Assembly (NCBI GenBank): GCA_004151065.3
Contig: NWUY0300071855.1
Coordinates: 21,517-32,262, forward strand
Direction of reading: 5' to 3'
Source of the DNA: Larix sibirica
Taxonomy: Eukaryota > Streptophyta > Pinopsida > Pinales > Pinaceae
DNA: 10,746 nucleotides
A program made the translations under genes and the position numbers. The notes beneath the pieces are model-generated. The model was given only the letters and a program-made list of their open reading frames with translations. It did not search any database and had not been told where the DNA came from. Shown here piece by piece: positions 1 through 7,714 of this stretch. Numbering within the stretch: the stretch's first letter is position 1; each line of letters opens with the position of its first letter.

Positions 1-118
1 TCAAGGCTAAGCACCTCAAGCATTATTCACTCTTATTCAACACCATGACTAATCAAGGCTACACTAGGGCCATTCTCCACTAGCCATTGGTCAACACACA
101 TGAACCCTCTGGGAGAAT

Positions 119-338
119 GTCTGTAGAATGTTTGCCTGATGTTGTAACCTGGAGAAACATCAACATGTGAGAGATATATATCAAAATGATCTTCATGATG
201 AAAGGAGTCTTTAGAGGTAGGTCACAAAGAAGGGATTTCGGGACCACTCAAAAAAGGTTGTGAGAGATATGTATCAAAATAATCAACACAATGCAAGGAT
301 TATTTTGAAGTAGGTTGCAAATAAGGGTTTCCAGGCCC
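119..338 (+). pseudogene. Possible remnant of PPR-like repeats (weak)
   Basis: In the frame of position 135 the sequence reads PDVVTWRNI, which resembles the start of pentatricopeptide (PPR) motifs in plant organellar RNA-binding proteins (typically DVVSW or DVVTW). About ten codons on, in another frame, come YQNDLHDERSL and, 31 codons later, YQNNQHNARIILK, which recall the second PPR helix (for example YAQNG..EEAL). The 31-residue spacing equals the length of S-type PPR motifs. Against this, several stops and a frame change interrupt the reading, and no PPR array precedes or follows. I regard it as a possible broken fragment of a plant PPR gene or retrocopy; chance resemblance is a real alternative. 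Confidence 0.22.
167..338. repeat. Diverged 93-bp tandem duplication
   Basis: Positions 167-245 and 260-338 align without gaps over 79 bases. I count 61 matches, about 77 percent identity. Both copies begin GTGAGAGATAT. The offset is 93 bases, which is 31 codons, so a reading frame would be kept between copies. The sequence just upstream of each copy does not match. Copy number is two. It looks like an old local duplication rather than a satellite. Confidence 0.7.
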
Positions 339-401
339 AATTTCTTTTCTTTGGTAGGAGTATTTCTCCTTGTCAAATATTACTATGCTGACAAAATTCC
401 C

Positions 402-434
402 AAATTCCTACTAGATGCAAAGATGTAGGAATTT
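402..434. repeat. Perfect 10-bp inverted repeat (hairpin)
   Basis: AAATTCCTAC (402-411) and GTAGGAATTT (425-434) are exact reverse complements separated by 13 bases. The stem could form in either strand. A GC-rich patch (CTCGGCCGCCC) follows at once in otherwise AT-rich DNA. Nothing shows a function. The rest of 339-617 holds no gene that I can recognise. Confidence 0.6.
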
Positions 435-1067
435 CGCTCGGCCGCCCACAAAGAATCTAATTGCTACACTGATTGCTATGATAGAATGAATACTTTTATT
501 GATGGTTTGTAGAGAGAAGGGTTTCCACAATATCCAGGGTCCTACAGATGAGGGATTGTCAACTGTTATAGCTCTCTGATATATGTGCAGGGTCCAACAA
601 TATTACTTGACCCAATGTGTTAGGGCACTAACTAAGGAGGCTCAACCATGCCCTTAGTTGTACTTCCCGACTACCCTAATATGCAAGAGTATCTTCCTGA
701 GTGTTGTGCTCCATGCCACTATAGAAACAAGATGATCAATTAGATTATTTATAGTTGGTTTTAGGTGACCTAAGGGACTTTCAATATACCTGAGGGTACG
801 TGGAAGTGAGATTTCATGTGCAGTTGTTGTCTGATGCACTATTACTCAAAGAGGTACCAATAACAGTTACAACGGTGCCCAACAATTGTACTAACTGAGG
901 GTACAATGTGAATAAGTACCAACTATATTTATTGCATGTAGTGTTCCCCAACTGCAATTTTACCTGTTGAACCATAGATCATAGCGGTTATTTAAAGACA
1001 TTGGAACATGTCTCTATCCTACAAAAAAAAACTATAAAATACTGGAGGTGTGCTAGCTCAAGAAGGT

Positions 1068-1080
1068 GGCCATGATACCA
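1068..1080 (-). promoter_or_regulatory. Primer-binding-site-like motif (initiator Met tRNA)
   Basis: The minus strand reads TGGTATCATGGCC. Plant LTR retrotransposons commonly prime from initiator methionine tRNA at TGGTATCAGAGC; 10 of these 12 bases match. The two-base gap from the proposed LTR end at 1083 is typical. This motif is the main reason for proposing a minus-strand LTR. Confidence 0.45.
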
Positions 1081-1333
1081 CTTGGGGTGTTCTTTATCCC
1101 TGAAACTTAAAACAACACAGGATATACAAACATTAAGATGCAAAACTTGGAAATGATAGAGTGAAACAAGAGCATTAGATAATAGAAATATAAATGTGGC
1201 AGAAAATAAGCTTTACATTATGAGAATAATTTTGAGAAGCAATATTCACAGGCCTCTTGAGGTAGGGAAACATTTCTCTTGAGTAGAGCTCCGTTGCAAT
1301 AATTCTCGACAAAAACCCTTCATAGCCTTGTAG

Positions 1334-1343
1334 CTTTAAATAG
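1334..1343 (-). promoter_or_regulatory. TATA-like box within the proposed LTR
   Basis: The minus strand reads CTATTTAAAG, close to the plant TATA consensus, with a GC-richer sequence (GGGAAGC) just upstream. Its position inside the proposed LTR fits a U3/R promoter. In AT-rich DNA such a motif is easily met by chance. Confidence 0.35.
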
Positions 1344-1379
1344 GCTTCCCATATTCAAAATCCTAACTTCTTGAAATAG

Positions 1380-1536
1380 TGAAATAATTAACATGTACCA
1401 ACTTCCTAGTGGGTCTTAATTAATAAAGAGACCCTTTTTACATTGATTGTTGACTACNTGAAATAATTAACATGTACCAACTTCCTAGTGGGTCTTAATT
1501 AATAAAGAGACCATTTTTACATTGATTGTTGACTAC
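1380..1536. repeat. Near-perfect 78-bp direct repeat flanking the only N
   Basis: Positions 1380-1457 and 1459-1536 are identical except for C at 1434 against A at 1513, giving 77 of 78. The single base between them, 1458, is N, the only ambiguous base in the window. Everything else here is far more diverged, so a duplication this fresh, broken exactly at an N, looks like two contig ends that overlap but were joined without merging. If so, the true locus is 79 bases shorter. Confidence 0.9.
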
Positions 1537-1621
1537 TAACTTATTCAGCCTTATTACAAAGATATAGTCGTATACAATGCATGACTAACTCCTATAGTAG
1601 GTGGGATAGGGTAGGACCCTA

Positions 1622-1922
1622 ACACATGATAAGTTCATCAAGAAGAATATATTCAACAAAGGTGATTGGGCTCTTTTATACGATTCTAAATTCAAATATT
1701 TCAAAGGAAAGTTTTGTACTAGATGGTTGGGACTGTATGAAATTGACATAGTATATGATAATGTATTTGTTCATATCTACACAATCAATGATGACCCAAC
1801 ACTAGTCATGGCTATATCATAAGCCATTTCCAAAAGATGCATTTGTAAAATTCCTTGCTACATGTTTAGATTTGGAGATTGTTGGCACGGTGACCATGCC
1901 ACCTGTACTTGCAAGTACTTGA
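1622..1922 (+). pseudogene. Ty3/gypsy pol, integrase C-terminal (GPY/F) fragment
   Basis: From 1622 the frame reads THDKFIKKNIFNKGDWALLY, then DSKFKYFKGKFCTRWLGLYE and IDIVYDN. This is the pattern of the GPY/F module at the end of Ty3/gypsy integrases: HDK.I....F..GD.VLLYDSK...GKF..RW.GPY. The GPY proline is leucine here. The frame stops at 1820 (TAA); shifting by one base at 1821 restores KPFPKDAFVKFLA, resembling the tail that normally follows the NGHRLR-type motif, so a short piece including that motif is lost. The shifted frame ends at TGA 1920-1922. The upstream reverse transcriptase, RNase H and integrase core are absent; the coding sequence begins abruptly next to the LTR-like ACCCTAACA end at 1624. 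The protein would have inserted retrotransposon cDNA into the chromosome. This copy is dead. Confidence 0.82.
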
Positions 1923-2640
1923 TTTTTTTTTGAATCATTAAAAAATGTAATTGTGAAAACTCCTTTGGTGCACAATTGGACACAAAATTATTATTTCTTA
2001 GGTCTTGAGTTATTGCTAATCACAAACGTTTCAAGTTGTGTGAGTTCATTTGTTGTTGCAAGTCCCTATTTTTTGAGGGACCTTTTGTTGCAACTGTGCA
2101 TCCATCACGAGATCTCTTGTTGCAGATCCTTTTCTACACACTTGTTGCAAATATTTCCACTATACACTTGATGTGGAGGAAGCGATCCTTTGTCACATCA
2201 AACGTCTGACATCATACCTTACACCATATATGTTAACATTGCAGGTATTTGTTCATTACTGCAAATCATGGGTAAGTAAGAAGGTACGCACTATTATAAC
2301 ATTACTTGTAGATTGATCAAGTTACCGTGTTTTTATTTATTATCCAATAGAAGTGCTTTCTTTCATTTAAGGGTAACATGTGTTTAAACTGAGCCCACAT
2401 ATGCTACTTGATGTCACCCTCATCTTAGTCATCATCATCCTTTAAATGAACATCTTATCCACCATACAACACCTTACCACCCTTGCATGTGAATGTTTCT
2501 ACCTATCCTATCTTCCATATTTGTCTTTGCATATGGATGATTTTGACTGAATGCTACAATTGTACCTTATTGTTTTTACTATATTTCCAAAACTAGCAAA
2601 AAAATGTTTACCATCTTTCTCTTTGGTTGAGTAGTGCATC
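1923..2640. other. AT-rich spacer between integrase and the next ORF
   Basis: I can support no gene here. A short frame at 1953-2171 begins without ATG, is rich in Leu, Ser and Cys, and resembles nothing I know. The stretch contains four copies of TTGTTGCA between 2053 and 2149 and a small hairpin. If integrase and the ORF after 2640 belong to one element, this is its pol-to-ORF spacer, comparable to the long spacer after pol in Athila-type elements. Confidence 0.4.
2053..2149 (+). repeat. Phased TTGTTGCA repeats with hairpin
   Basis: TTGTTGCA occurs at 2053, 2085, 2117 and 2142, giving spacings of 32, 32 and 25 bases. The sequence between copies is poorly conserved. Between the first two lies an inverted repeat, GTCCCT (2062-2067) and AGGGAC (2076-2081). 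It may be the remains of a short tandem array. Confidence 0.4.
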
Positions 2641-2641
2641 G

Positions 2642-5603
2642 GGTCTGTTGTTGATATGAAATGACACTAGTTCCTCTTACCATTTGGGTGTTAGTGTTCA
2701 ATTTATCCGAATGGGTGGACCTCTTGTCCAAAAAGAGCCTAGAATTTTGATGCCACTACAAAAATATCCAAAGGTTTATCAAATCTTTCTAGAGACAGGT
2801 CGGGTGGCCTATTTTTAAAAGCTGCAGGGTTTTGATCTTGTTGTGGATCTATAATTCATAAAGAGCTTTCACATGTCCACTGCTATTGTTCATGGAATCC
2901 AAATAAGAGTTAATGAGTAGACTATTGCTTGGGCAATAGGTTTTCCAAGGGTAGGCGAGTGATAATTTAAACGGAAAACAATGGAAAATAAAGTCAAGAA
3001 TCAATTTTTGGAGGATGATGAAATTGCAAAAGATGGGGGGAAAGGTGTTAAACGTGTTTCCTTACCTTAACCATGGTCAAAGGTAGTGTATTTTGTTCAA
3101 AAATGATGAACTTGTGAAGGTAGACATACATATCTCTTTCATTATCATTTCAAATTGCTATCACATCTCAATCATTAAAGATTGGTTAATCTTTCTCATT
3201 TTCTGTTTAAAAGTTTACAATTGTATGCATATCAAGTAAGAGGTGTAGGGATCTTTCTTCAAGGGTATTTATCCATTGACTAATTAATTTTTTGGTCCTA
3301 GACGCTTTATAGAACACCAATATTTCATGGGAAACTTTTCTAAAGAGACCTTCCTAGATACAAAATGTTAATCAAGATAAACTCTAGAGTGTGGAAGATG
3401 AAGATGTCGAGTCAATTGCTGAGGATGTTGGAAACCTTGCAGCTAAATATTTTTCTATTGAAACTGGTGACGTGCGTCCCAAATATTCTACTCAAAAGAA
3501 GAAAAATTCAAATGTTTCATAAGCATCCTCATCAATCCTAACAAAATTAAGAACTCGTGCAACAGTTGCAGCGAAAACAATATTGCTTCGAGAAAAAAAG
3601 GGTACTACAACACAAGAACCAATATTCAAGGACCCTGATATATCCACACAAGAACCAATATAAAAAAACTTCACCACTGCATCACAAGAACCAATTCCTG
3701 AGGCAATTAGTGAGGATGTTATATTTGACATTGATAGTGCTGCAAAACAAGTTGCATGTGACTGTCCCATGGATCTCATACCTGAGGTAAATGAAGTGGT
3801 CACAACAATGCAACAAGACCTAGTGACACACATACCGAAGCATGCAAGCAAAAGGGTGATCACTTTTCTATCGAGTAAGTTGTCAATGCAACCTTCCTAT
3901 TATGTTTGTAAAAAGCAAAATTCTAAGTTGAGGAATAAAATTCAGTGGTTAGGGAGAAAAGTACACAATCTTAAAAGGAAAACCAAAGAACCTACTCCAC
4001 ACACAAAAATTGACACTATTGTTTGGGCCATATAGAAGAGAGTACTATGTCACTGTTAGTTGCACTTAAGAAGACCCTAACACAAATTTATATGATACCC
4101 AAACCATTTTAAGGAATACCATATATGAACTTATTGTTTCTTATCCTCTAGATACATCTACATAGCTTATAGGGTGTTCTACATAGTTTCTTGATTCACA
4201 TATAGAACCCTTTGATAGTACCAAATTAGTGACAATGCTACTATTATCCCAGTTGACCAATATATGCCTGTTTGTCCTAAAACTATTGAGTTTCCTAAGG
4301 AACAGATGCACATTGATTAGAATATATCATTTGTTAGATCTATAACCACTTTTATAAGAATGCAGGTAGAGTTGCTTACTGTTCAAGATCCTAAAGTTCA
4401 AATTGAGGAGATTCCTTTCAGATCTATCAGAATTCAAACATCATCCTCTAATGATGATGATCCTCTTCAAATCCTTATATTAAAAGTAAATATTTCTAAG
4501 TGGAAGAATGAGGCTTTGAACTATACCTGGGGTGTGATTCCTTTAAGGGTCCATCGAGAATCCATTTAGAACTTCAGAGAGAAGATGATTTAGAATATTA
4601 TATATGATAAAGAAAATGGGATGCATGGGAGCTAAAAAGATGAAAACTTCCAGATAGTGAATCCAAAATAAAAACCTTAACATAAGAAAAAAACTAACGT
4701 ATGATCTTGCTCAATCTATTTGCAGTTGTAGGAAACCTTCTCGTACTTATGTTGTTTTTTTACATGAAAATTATCTCTTATTTCAACTGAGAGTTATAGT
4801 AGGAAACAAACCACATGATTTCATGACTATTGATTCATTTGTGGAATCATTTTCAAAATGTTCTAATGTGGAGAAGAATTTATCATGCGAATGGTGTCAA
4901 CATGAAGTCATTATTTTCTACAATCAACGATGGAATCCTAATTCATTTTTCAGATATGTACAATTGAGAGCCTTCACATCATTTGTATATCATCAATTTC
5001 AATGGCGCCGGGCTCAAACCACATTTGAACATAATGTAAATAATCATAATATGTGAATTCGAGGGGAATATCCAAATCCTTGCTTGGTCATTCATGATTA
5101 TCAAAATCTGCTCAATTCCCCTGCCAGTGTTGCAATTATTTCCTAGAATAAAAATGAGGCAATTACATTCTATACTAGAATCATCACTAAGTTAGGGAAA
5201 AGTGCTTTGGTGTCATGTAAATACATAGCAAGTATCTCACGTGAAGAGATTAAAAGAAGGGAGCCTTTTAGCTACCCAAATTTTGAGATTGCTTTACGAA
5301 GGGTGAAAATATATGTTAAATGTTTACAATAATATGGTCATAGGTAGATCAAACTCAGGTTCCATTTTCCCCTCATTTGGTTTACAACACAAAAATATCA
5401 ATTTTTATATGAGTTAACCCAAAAAACATAGGACAAGGCATGACATGATATAGTACAATGAGTTGGATATTATCTACTAGATGGATGAGGAACTTTCCCC
5501 TACTCTATCAACAACCTCCATGCGAAACATCCTATTCATACTCGAACTCATATTGAAAACAAAGGGGCACAATAGTTGCATGAGGACATGCAACCATATT
5601 AGT
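2642..5603 (+). pseudogene. Long decayed ORF downstream of gypsy integrase (extra ORF)
   Basis: Function not recognised. A protein-like reading continues for almost 1000 codons with about a dozen stops and several frame changes. Frame of 2642 to about 3280: FIRMGGPLVQ, KSFHMSTAIVHGIQIRVNE, TIAWAIGFPRVGE, PWSKVVYFVQK, TCEGRHTYLFHYHFKLL. Frame of 3280 to about 4035: LINFLVLDAL, NTNISWETFLK, an acidic stretch, a 12-residue repeat (TQEPI) and a basic coiled-coil-like stretch (KQNSKLRNKIQWLGRKVHNL). Parts of 4035-4250 lie in the other two frames (DTQTILRNTIYELIVSYP). The frame of 3280 resumes to about 4570 (KWKNEALNYTWGVIPLRVHR). From about 4697: SRTYVVFLHENYLLF, CEWCQHEVIIFYNQRWNP, LRAFTSFVYHQFQWRRAQTT, ISREEIKRREPFSYPNFEIA. 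It lies between an integrase end and a PPT/LTR-like junction on the same strand, where Athila-type elements carry an env-like ORF. I see no clear signal peptide or transmembrane segment, so env is only a positional label. It could also be a captured gene or a separate element. Confidence 0.6.
3610..3717 (+). repeat. Three 36-bp in-frame tandem units (12 residues each)
   Basis: Units 3610-3645, 3646-3681 and 3682-3717 each begin with the codons for (T/S)QEPI. The core ACAAGAACCAAT recurs at exact 36-base spacing (3612, 3648, 3684), while the rest of each unit has diverged. The repeats sit in the acidic linker before the coiled-coil stretch of the long pseudogene. Exact codon phasing supports the view that this DNA was once translated. 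The second unit is broken by TAA at 3661. Confidence 0.7.
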
Positions 5604-5612
5604 CCGGGGGGG
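5604..5612 (+). promoter_or_regulatory. Polypurine-tract-like element before a 3' LTR
   Basis: CCGGGGGGG with seven consecutive G sits just after the end of the long pseudogene and directly before TGATGGGACCC. In plus-strand LTR retrotransposons a G-rich polypurine tract primes plus-strand DNA synthesis and directly abuts the TG of the 3' LTR. Many plant gypsy elements have a similar AAGT..GGGGG tract. It is short and rests mainly on its position. Confidence 0.5.
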
Positions 5613-7172
5613 TGATGGGACCCGTTTTCGACATTATTATATCATCCTTTTCTTCCAAAATCCACCTTTTATCATGCCTTTTTCCTTCTTTTTTTTCCAC
5701 AATGACATCTAGGTTGGCTCTAAAACACTCAAGTATATTATCCTCACATTCATGGTAATTTGGTGAATTATGTGAGTATATTGGTAGAATTAGTGCTTCC
5801 TTGTATCTGACCCACATATCAGATGGTTTTTACAAATTGAACAAAGACCGCATGAGATGGTGAGAAACCATGGAAAAAGATATGAGAGAACCATTGTTGC
5901 AAATCCTTAATAGAGTTGCAACCGAATTGATGCAATGAATCCAAGTTGGCTTAAAAGCTACATATCAAGTATCACGGAGATCCCAAGAATGTTATTGCTA
6001 CCATTTGTGCTTCTGAACGACTTGTCAGTATGTCATCTTAAGTAGTCCATCAATGGGATATAATGATGGATATGTGGAAACATTTGACAATGGTTATGCA
6101 ACACCAAAATTGTTATATTGGACCAAAGAGCTAATTAAATAATTTCCAGAACCCGTGCAACTTGTTTCAGTTGCCTGATTTAATAGATGCTTTGATTAGT
6201 TTTGGATATCATTTTTTTATGGCAACAATTTGCGAATCTTCACTCTTCAAGCATGTTGCCTTTAATTTACAATTATGTATTTTGAAAAGATAGTTGTCCA
6301 TTCCTGTGAACAATGAATACTCCGATAATTATATTTTGGTATACTTTGTACATGTTTTGTTGATTGAAGAATAACGAGCATCATTTTGTTTGTGTTGTAG
6401 TTATGTGTATCTGAGTCTTGAGTTTCAAACTATCGTTCGAGTATTGTAGACTCAGCAATACCTAGCTCCATAGGAAGAGGGCCCACTTTGAGGAGATAGG
6501 TGCTAGACTTTCTTTGCTTTTTTACGTAGTTAACTATTTCTTTTCACAAGTTGTATTCATTGTAGTTGTTCTTATTATAATTTTGTATAAATTTATGATG
6601 CTTCAGACATTTGATTTCCTTTCAGAAGTGATTTAAGAGTCTTAAATCATTGCATTGGAAATCAATTGCTATCAATCCTACATGTCATAGATCATTGTGT
6701 ATGTTTGTGTGCTTTAATTAAGATTCCTTCTCTGCTTTGAATTTATTTTCTTACTTTGAGTTTAAGTGATTTGCATTATAATTGGTTTTCTTAAAACAAT
6801 AATAAACTAGATTTTTGGGTAGAGGGTAATGGCATAATTAGAATTGTCCATCTGGATAAGTAAGTCCCTTGAACTACACATACAATGCATGAGACCTCAC
6901 AATCTTACCAACCACAGGTTGACAAATTAAATGCACTATCAATAAAACCTTGTTGTGAAATAATAGGGTATATTTGGGACATGTCAGGAGGAATATTCAT
7001 GAGGAAGACAGTGGATTCTCCTTTCCCTACTTCGCCTTCCTTCCCCTTTTAGTTTGTTTTTTCTTTATTGATTTGTTAATGTCTATTATTGTTTCCCTAC
7101 TGTAGGTTTAATGGAGAAAGAAGAAAAAAATGACATTTTTGGGGTTCTTCTTAATGCACATATCTAGTTCAT
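5613..7172 (+). mobile_element. Probable 3' LTR start and non-coding flank
   Basis: The proposed LTR begins TGATGGGACCC at 5613, or TGGGACCC at 5616. No reading frame in this stretch is convincing. Possible LTR signals are TATAAAT at 6586-6592 and AATAAA at 6801-6806, both weak in AT-rich sequence. I could not find the LTR 3' end: no clear CA terminus with an inverted GGGTCCCATCA partner is visible, so the right boundary is arbitrary. A pyrimidine-rich run lies at 7016-7050. Only the start near 5613 is supported. Confidence 0.35.
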
Positions 7173-7236
7173 GGGTGTGTCCTAAGGAAGGATCTTGCAT
7201 TCGTGTAAGGAGATCTAGGTTCAAATCCTAACACCC
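7173..7236 (+). mobile_element. tRNA-derived SINE-like unit 1
   Basis: GGGTGT (7173-7178) can pair with ACACCC (7231-7236) as an acceptor stem. TCCT/AGGA can form a D-arm, CTTGC/GTAAG an anticodon stem, and TAGG/CCTA flanks TTCAAAT as a T-arm. GGTTCAAATCC (7218-7228) is a very good B box of the internal RNA polymerase III promoter. The anticodon loop and spacing are irregular, so it is a tRNA-derived SINE head or tRNA pseudogene rather than a working tRNA. Confidence 0.55.
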
Positions 7237-7368
7237 ATATATCTCTTATTACTTAGTTTCCCCTTTGTATTAAATGATGATATCTAAGATCTACATTATT
7301 GACTTGTTTGCTTGCATAGGTTAGGCTGGTTTCAATTCAGATATGCATTTTTAATGGCATATTTATGT

Positions 7369-7440
7369 GGTAATGTATCTCAAGTAGATTTCTTTCCTTT
7401 TGGCAAGTGACCTAGGTTCAAGTCCTAGCATTTTGTTACC
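7369..7440 (+). mobile_element. tRNA-derived SINE-like unit 2 (copy A)
   Basis: The B box GGTTCAAGTCC lies at 7415-7425 within a perfect five-pair T-arm, CTAGG/CCTAG. ATCT/AGAT can form a D-arm around CAAGT. The acceptor side has GGTAATG against GCATT, with extra bases before TTACC. The anticodon region is degraded. It matches unit 3 base for base over most of its length. Confidence 0.6.
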
Positions 7441-7558
7441 ATTTTTCATTTCTATTTTCATTTTTTACCATTTTCTTATTCTATTTTCTAAATTGTAATT
7501 TGCATAACCTTAGTCTAGTTCTAGTTCAAATCTGCACTTTTAATGGTATATTTTTGTG

Positions 7559-7623
7559 GGAATGTAGCTCAAGTCGAGCTCTTGCCTTTTGCAAATTGAT
7601 ATGGGTTCAAATCCCATCATTCC
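7559..7623 (+). mobile_element. tRNA-derived SINE-like unit 3 (copy B), best preserved
   Basis: GGAATG (7559-7564) pairs perfectly with CATTCC (7618-7623). GCTC/GAGC forms the D-arm around AAGTC. ATGGG/CCCAT is a perfect T-arm around TTCAAAT. The A-box-like TAGCTCAAGTCG (7565-7576) and the B box GGTTCAAATCC (7604-7614) have normal polymerase III spacing. The anticodon arm is collapsed: TTGC and GCAA enclose only five bases, so no anticodon can be assigned. This supports a tRNA-derived SINE or tRNA pseudogene. The sequence TAGCTCA...GAGC..CTTGCC recalls plant Au-type SINE heads, but I cannot confirm the family. Confidence 0.65.
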
Positions 7624-7714
7624 TTTACCATTTTTTCATTTCAAATTCCTTTTATTTTTTATCATACTATTTTCTAGTTTTATTTTCATAATTTTTAATC
7701 TATAGACAATTGGC

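Larger units (their letters stand above)
1083..1624 (-). mobile_element. Probable LTR of a retrotransposon, minus orientation
   Basis: Read on the minus strand, this stretch begins TGTTAGGG (complement of 1617-1624) and ends ACACCCCA (complement of 1083-1090), so it has the TG...CA ends of an LTR. Two bases later comes TGGTATCATGGCC, which resembles the plant initiator-Met primer-binding site TGGTATCAGAGC. A TATA-like box, CTATTTAAAG, lies at 1334-1343 on the same strand, about 280 bases into the LTR. The length is 542 bases, or 463 if the duplicated 79 bases are an assembly artefact. No second LTR or gag frame is visible at lower coordinates. An alternative outer end is 618, where TGTTAGGG recurs inverted, which would make one TG...CA unit of about 1 kb. 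No convincing target-site duplication is seen for either version. Confidence 0.42.
7313..7700 (+). repeat. Diverged ~188-bp tandem duplication, each copy with a tRNA-like core
   Basis: Copy A (about 7313-7500) and copy B (about 7501-7700) align along their length. Both start TGCATA, contain TTTTTAATGGCATAT or CTTTTAATGGTATAT, then AATGTA(T/G)CTCAAGT, a GGTTCAA(G/A)TCC B box, and a tail of the type TTACCATTTTTCATTTC followed by T-rich sequence. The B boxes are 189 bases apart. Unit 1 at 7173-7236 lies another 197 bases upstream and shares the tRNA-like core but little else. Confidence 0.65.

Noticed and set aside
654-839. Minus-strand 61-codon frame
   Set aside because: It has no recognisable motif and lies in LTR-like or leader DNA. 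A frame of this length is expected by chance.
3492-3863. Minus-strand 123-codon frame, the longest single frame in the window
   Set aside because: It lies opposite the plus-strand extra ORF, whose reading is supported by codon-phased repeats. The minus frame is rich in Ser, Cys and Val without motifs and looks like a shadow.
3898-3990. THAP or P-element-type transposase coiled coil (KLRNKIQWLGRKVHNLKRK)
   Set aside because: The resemblance is to a generic basic coiled coil. No zinc-binding THAP motif or transposase catalytic motif is nearby, and the context is gypsy-like.
5599-5817. Minus-strand 72-codon frame
   Set aside because: It spans the PPT/LTR-like junction antisense and shows no family motif. 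Chance is the simpler reading.
6586-6806. Functional TATA box and poly(A) signal defining the LTR
   Set aside because: Both motifs are common by chance in AT-rich DNA and the LTR right end could not be found, so they are mentioned only within the LTR entry.
7060-7110. Splice acceptor of a host gene (pyrimidine-rich run ending in CTACTGTAG)
   Set aside because: The sequence after it has no sustained coding frame, and no matching exon or donor is found.
7173-7623. Functional tRNA genes
   Set aside because: B boxes and T-arms are good, but the anticodon arms are collapsed or mis-spaced and no anticodon can be assigned.
7313-7700. CRISPR-like or satellite array
   Set aside because: There are only two diverged long units with tRNA-like cores, no short identical repeats with unique spacers, and the context is eukaryotic.
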